Positions 59,250-64,000 of a stretch of DNA of 64,000 nt are shown here, piece after piece (position 1 is the first letter of the stretch; the number at the start of each line of letters is the position of its first letter). Made by a program: the position numbers and the translations under genes. Below the pieces are notes generated by a model. It had not been told where the DNA came from. It ran no database searches and saw only the letters and a program-made list of their open reading frames with translations. The stretch lies in contig NC_135554.1 in assembly GCF_964340395.1 (NCBI RefSeq), positions 10,661,475-10,725,474 of the forward strand. The letters are read 5' to 3'. This DNA comes from Glandiceps talaboti (lineage: Eukaryota > Hemichordata > Enteropneusta > Spengelidae).

Positions 59250-61128
59250 CAACAATATCTAGTGTGCCTGGCTTTTGGCACGAACAACTTCAATGGACCA
59301 GTAGCTGATTATATGCGTCAATGTAAATCTCGATATAAATATGCTCTGAGACAATGTCGGAAAGATGAAACGCAAAATCGTGCAGATGGAATGGCTCGTG
59401 CGCTGCTGCAAAATGATCATAGACAATTTTGGGCTGCAGTTGCTGACATTAATAATAATGTAATAATGTAATAATAAGAGTTCCCCTAGCAACGAGTATA
59501 AACGATGCAACTGGTGAACAACAAATAGCGGACATGTGGGGCAGTCATTTTAAATATCTGTTGAATTCTGTCAGTAATTTGAAGCATAAGTCTGAGGTAG
59601 AGAATGCGTTTGAAAATTGTGTCTTTTCGCAAGTGTTAAATGTAAATACTGATGAAATTCGTAAGTTTTTCAATGACCTTCCATCTGGTAAGTCTCCAGG
59701 CTCTGATGGCCTGAGTGCCGAACATCTCAAATATGCAAGCAGTAGACTGGCAGTTCATGTTGCCCTTTGCTTTTTTGCCATGCTTGTCCACGGTGAATTC
59801 GAAGTACCAGATAGTATTGCAAATGTTAATCTTGTTCCCATAGTTAAAGATAAAACTTCAGATCTCTAGAACAAGAACAATTACCGACCCATTGCGCTAA
59901 CTAGCATGTTTTTCAAAGGTTCTTGAATATGTTTTACTTTGTAGATGCGAACATAACTTGTATACATCTGACAATTAATTTGGTTTTAAGAAAGCTCATG
60001 GCACTGATATGTGTATATTTTTACTTAAAGAGACAATCAGGTATTATAAGTCGAATAGCAGCCCAGCCTTCGTATGTTTCCTTGACGCTGAAAAGGCGTT
60101 CGATCATGAATCACTGGACTCTCTTAAAGAAAATGATTGACAGATCAGTGCCGACCGATATTGTTCGGCTACTTTCAAATTGGTTTGTAATACAAAGGTT
60201 TTGTACTCGTTGGTCAAATTCTCTTTCCATGTCTTTCAACGTAACTAATGGAGTCCGACAAGGGTGAATCTTATCCCCATTTCTTTTCAATGTTTATGTT
60301 GATTCACTTAACAGGTCACTGTCTCGTGCCAGGGTTGGCTGTGAGGTGGGTGGAATTGCAATTAATAAATTGTCATATGCGGACGATATGTGTCTCATCT
60401 TTCCATCTATCAAAGGCCTCAGGAAACTTATTAATCTCTGTGAACAATATGCTGATGATCATGATATCATTTATAATGCTAGAAAATCTAAATGTGTACA
60501 CTTTAAGTCATCCACAAAACCTTTGTGGGAATCTTCTCGAATTCGTATCAAGTTTTATTTACTTGGGACATGTTTTTACTGATGACCTGAAACAGCGTAG
60601 ATCACTTTGTGGTAGAGCCAACTTTTTATTGAGAAAGTTTTCTGCATGTGCTATATCGGTGAAACTGCGCCTCCTCACAGCGTTTTGCAATAACATTTAC
60701 GGAAACCATTTATGTAAGACTTCAATGTAAGTAGTATGCAAAATATAATTGTCTGTCACAACAATGCGTTCCGGAGACTAATAGGACTTCCAAGTTCTGC
60801 CAGTGAATCTAGCATGTTTGTTTCCAATTCAGTTAATTCTCTCTCTGTTTTGAGAAGAAAGGCGGCATTTAGGTTTATGTTACGTCTTTTTGACAGCCAA
60901 AATGTTCTGATTAATCGTGTTATTACTTGTGATGTACGGTTCTGTGGGCTTCAGGCCCACTGGTTGAAGATTTTACATTGATTTTTTTTTCTTTTAAAAT
61001 AATACCTTTTGTAATATTTTCTGTTTGTATTTGTCTGTTATGTAAAAATTATGCTGTCTTGTGGTATATTTTTGTTCTTCTCTGGACCATGGGTCTGAAA
61101 TAAAGCTTTAAATAAAAATAAATAAATG
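59250..61128 (+). pseudogene. Decayed non-LTR retrotransposon (reverse transcriptase)
   Basis: Reverse-transcriptase motifs in order but in different frames: GKSPGSDGLSAEHLKYA near 59700, NYRPIALTSM near 59880, FLDAEKAFDHES near 60090, GVRQG followed by a stop near 60262, then SYADDMC (60375-60395) holding the YADD catalytic box, and a C-terminal LPSSASESSM / LRRKAAFRFMLRLF stretch. Several frameshifts and stops, no endonuclease part seen, so it is 5' truncated and dead. The A-rich tail (ataaataaa) ends near 61128. Clade not determined. Confidence 0.9.
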
Positions 61129-61179
61129 GGTGCATCTGTCGTTTTTCAACTTATTTTGTACAAAATAAATATAATTTAG

Positions 61180-61905
61180 GGACGATCGCACAATCAGTAT
61201 CAGTTCAATTACGTTGAAGAACCAATTTCTGGCATATGATCAATGTTGCACAAGCTTAATAAATGAACTTCGCTCGTTCAGGACAACCCCTCACCTCCCC
61301 CTAAACGAACGTTTACAAGTGTGACATCTACACCTTTATATATTATGTAAAGTATGATGAAAATGATGGCGGTCACGCCAGTACTATCGATAGAATGTAA
61401 AAACATAATGGTGAACACATTATAATACTGGGATCATCATAGGGATCATAGTTTTATTGCATTTCCAGGCCTCCGGCCCATTTGCAAGGAGGTTATAAAA
61501 AATTCAAAGTCAGATCATGACTTTCAGTTACAGAGTGCGTGAAATCAAGGGATCTACATTACAGTGAAATCAAAGCACAGTTACATACAAACATACAGAG
61601 GTACGATAAAGTTATAAAAAAATCAGAATCAACACTTAACTTGAAGACATAATTTCTTTACGTCTCTGAAAAGCCTTATAGATATAACTTGATAGTTTCC
61701 TAAGGACAGCATCATCACATTATAATACTACCGGAAACCCAGCGTTGTATCACATTAGAGGTAAATTTTAGTCAACTTATCAACATCACGGTAGTAAATA
61801 CAGAACTTGATATCACTGAAGGCGTCAACATTCGGTTAGAAGTGCGAAAGTGAAGTTTAGCAATCGCATTGACGTCAAACTCCCCCCCCCCTTAATTATT
61901 AAGCT
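61180..61905 (+). repeat. Third copy of the 26.5/27.5-kb repeat, interrupted
   Basis: Shares 'caccctcac'-like and 'cccctaaacgaacgtt' phrases, 'ggaaacccag' and 'gtgcgaaagtgaagttta' with the copies at 26460 and 27540. It is split by the insertion at 61430-61715. Confidence 0.7.
61430..61715 (-). mobile_element. 286-bp retroelement insertion with 14-bp target-site duplication
   Basis: Flanked by identical cacattataatact at 61416-61429 and 61716-61729. Read on the minus strand it ends in a polyadenylation-like aataaa and 'atgatccctatgatgatccc', and opens with a frame LRKLSSYIYKAFQRRKEIMS before a stop. It looks like the 3' end of a truncated LINE or a SINE. Confidence 0.75.
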
Positions 61906-63720
61906 TTTGTGACGGTGCGACCATCAGTTACATGATTGATTAAAACATTTAATGTTACAATTACATTGACACATAAATTATCGTTGACAATGTTTATACT
62001 GACGTAGACATATCGTTGTATACAAAGTCATTAAACAAATGACTCAATGTATTTTATCCAGAATCCAAACCTTTGTTATATAAGGTTTTTGGTGATAAAA
62101 ACCGTAAATGATAACTAATTCTGTAGTGTTTTCTTCTTATTCAGATTCAGAACTAGACTAACACTTACGGTTCTTTTCTTTCCACAAGACAGGAATTAAG
62201 GAAATGATTGAAATACATACAAAAATGAATTTATATGAATGTTACAGGTTAATCAATATTCTCTTGTCTAAAATTTTGTGCTTGTGTGATTTAAAGTTCT
62301 CATCGTAGTTTGAATAAATAAAATAATAATAATAACCTTTATCACGAGACGTGTAAGTCTGACTTCAAGCTTAAAATGTGTCACATATTGATGTTATCAT
62401 TAATAACACTTATAATTCCAGCACTTCTTTGATCTGCCTGCATTTAAAAATGTTACATAAAAACATAAACTGCTTTTAATGTATGAACATGTTGCTAATC
62501 TTGATACCCCAAGCAACCAACTTGAATATTGTCATTGTTATGTCTAACAGGATACTTATGGGGTAGACGTGTTATTTTGTCGGAAGAGAAACCGAGGACA
62601 AAATAACTATCCAACTAAAATATCCTTCAAAATGCGTTAAATGGTTTAGTCTCTTCAAGTATAGGTCAAACCTAAATTTGATATTTCATATTTACAACGG
62701 CCAAATCTATTTGTAAAGCAAACTCTTATGGACTGTGAAGTCAGCTATCAATGTGAATTTAATGAATATATATTGTATCATTGCATTCTACATGTTATCA
62801 TACACAGATTTCAGTATTAATTGGCAGGACGAAGGATATTATGGTGGTCTTTTGTCTCCAACGGATCTGCGATGGAGATCGTCATAATCCTTATTCCTTT
62901 TTGAAGGAGGTGTAGATGATTTGATTAGGGCTCGATCACAGGACGGGGGGGGGGCAGTACGTAATCAGTAAAACACAAACAAAATCTCACCGAATCAATC
63001 CCAGCCGCAAAAATTAAACACTAATTGATATTTATGCTGTTTTTATCATTAACCCGAGCGTCTCCAAACAAGTACAATATTGTTTGGTCGAAATCTTTTA
63101 TAGGGTATATGAAATAAAGGTAAAGGATGAAATTAGGTTAGGAATAGTAAGCACGCCCTCTCTCGTCAAACTCGACAAAATACTAGTTTTTTCACGATAT
63201 GTAACTTAATATAAATGAGCTTTATCCAGAATAAATGTGACCAAAATGTTAACGCTTATGCAAAAATCAAGTACTCATTTCTTTATTTTGTTATAAAGAA
63301 AGGTTTGTTTCATTTGATCAAATGTTGTTAGCATCAGAAAATATCGAAATATCTGTATATGGGTATTGTAATTAAGAGTTAAGTACAGCAAAATATCTAG
63401 TTCCGGGTATGTGATCCTATGGCTTGGGTTTTTACTGTTGTGCCGTCCCTAGGGCAACGTCATGCACATTGTTTGTATATGATATAAATTTGTACATTTG
63501 GAACCATTTGTGAACATAATTTCACCGTTCATGTATACATAGGTACTATCTGAGATAGCATTTTGCTGTGACTGTTTTGTATGTATCCATGTAACTATAG
63601 TGGAGGCTTATGGTGGAATGGGTTCGAGCTTTTACTGTCGATATTTTCTCAAATTACTGTGACCACAGTTAAAGAGACACGGCATCAATGATGAGTTTCT
63701 CATGAGTACGCTGGCGCGCG

Positions 63721-63764
<44 letters not shown>

Positions 63765-64000
63765 CACACACACACACAAACCGTGGCGTTTTCTTTTTTG
63801 TTCTTATTTGGTCACCTTTGAACAGTTAAATCTGTGGTCGGTTATTTTTTTTTTCATGAATGAATGAACTGCTTTGCATTGTTTTCAAATCTACATTGTA
63901 GCTATTCGGTTCGACACATTGATGTTTTAAATACTTTATGAGTGCACATAGTCAAGCCTAGCATTGTCTATTCAGGTGGTTTTTTTTTCAATTTTCTTTT
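61906..64000. other. Right-end intergenic DNA
   Basis: No exon or element recognised. It has a G-run near 62945 and a (CG)n-(CA)n microsatellite at 63714-63778. Confidence 0.65.

Noticed and set aside
59250-61128. Active retrotransposon downstream of gene B
   Set aside because: The YADD box is present, but at least three frame changes, an in-frame stop after GVRQG and the missing 5' part show that it is dead.

Overview
This window is nuclear DNA of an invertebrate metazoan. It is AT-rich, its genes are split into many short exons with GT-AG introns, and it is crowded with microsatellites, miniature inverted-repeat elements and non-LTR retrotransposon remains. The interspersed repeats (units carrying 'caaggtcaa', 'aaaatggctgcc' or 'gacggacgga') look like those of marine lophotrochozoans such as molluscs and brachiopods, but the species cannot be read from the sequence.

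Two paralogous receptor genes lie head to head. Gene A is on the minus strand. Its first coding exon is at 28933-28882 and exons 2-13 run down to position 849; the 3' part is beyond the left edge. Gene B is on the plus strand and appears complete: 29 coding exons, start 36986, stop 58790, predicted 1493 residues. All splice phases agree. Coding-exon lengths are identical between A and B for 11 of the 13 exons visible in A; the other two differ by 6 bp each.

Gene B encodes a chimeric receptor. Its extracellular part has the layout of the Tie receptor tyrosine kinases: signal peptide, Ig-like 1, Ig-like 2, EGF-like repeats (four here, three in Tie), Ig-like 3, then fibronectin type III domains (four here, three in Tie). 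Several stretches are strongly Tie-like. No kinase domain follows. The chain instead continues into a membrane-proximal module of the kind found in receptor tyrosine phosphatases, with a KRRKR furin-like site, one transmembrane helix, a juxtamembrane tail rich in tyrosine motifs, and a single protein tyrosine phosphatase (PTP) domain. That PTP domain resembles the membrane-distal D2 (pseudo-phosphatase) domain of type IIB receptor phosphatases. It keeps the Cys-x5-Arg loop but has WPS where WPD is expected. Gene A carries the same ectodomain; whether it also ends in a PTP domain cannot be seen here.

The 8 kb between the two start codons holds no convincing gene. It contains a conserved promoter block next to each gene, long microsatellites, foldback elements and a tandemly duplicated segment with a period of about 2 kb. 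Downstream of gene B are a decayed LINE (59250-61128), an older repeat interrupted by a 286-bp insertion with a 14-bp target-site duplication, and about 2 kb with nothing recognisable. I saw no rRNA, tRNA or CRISPR features.
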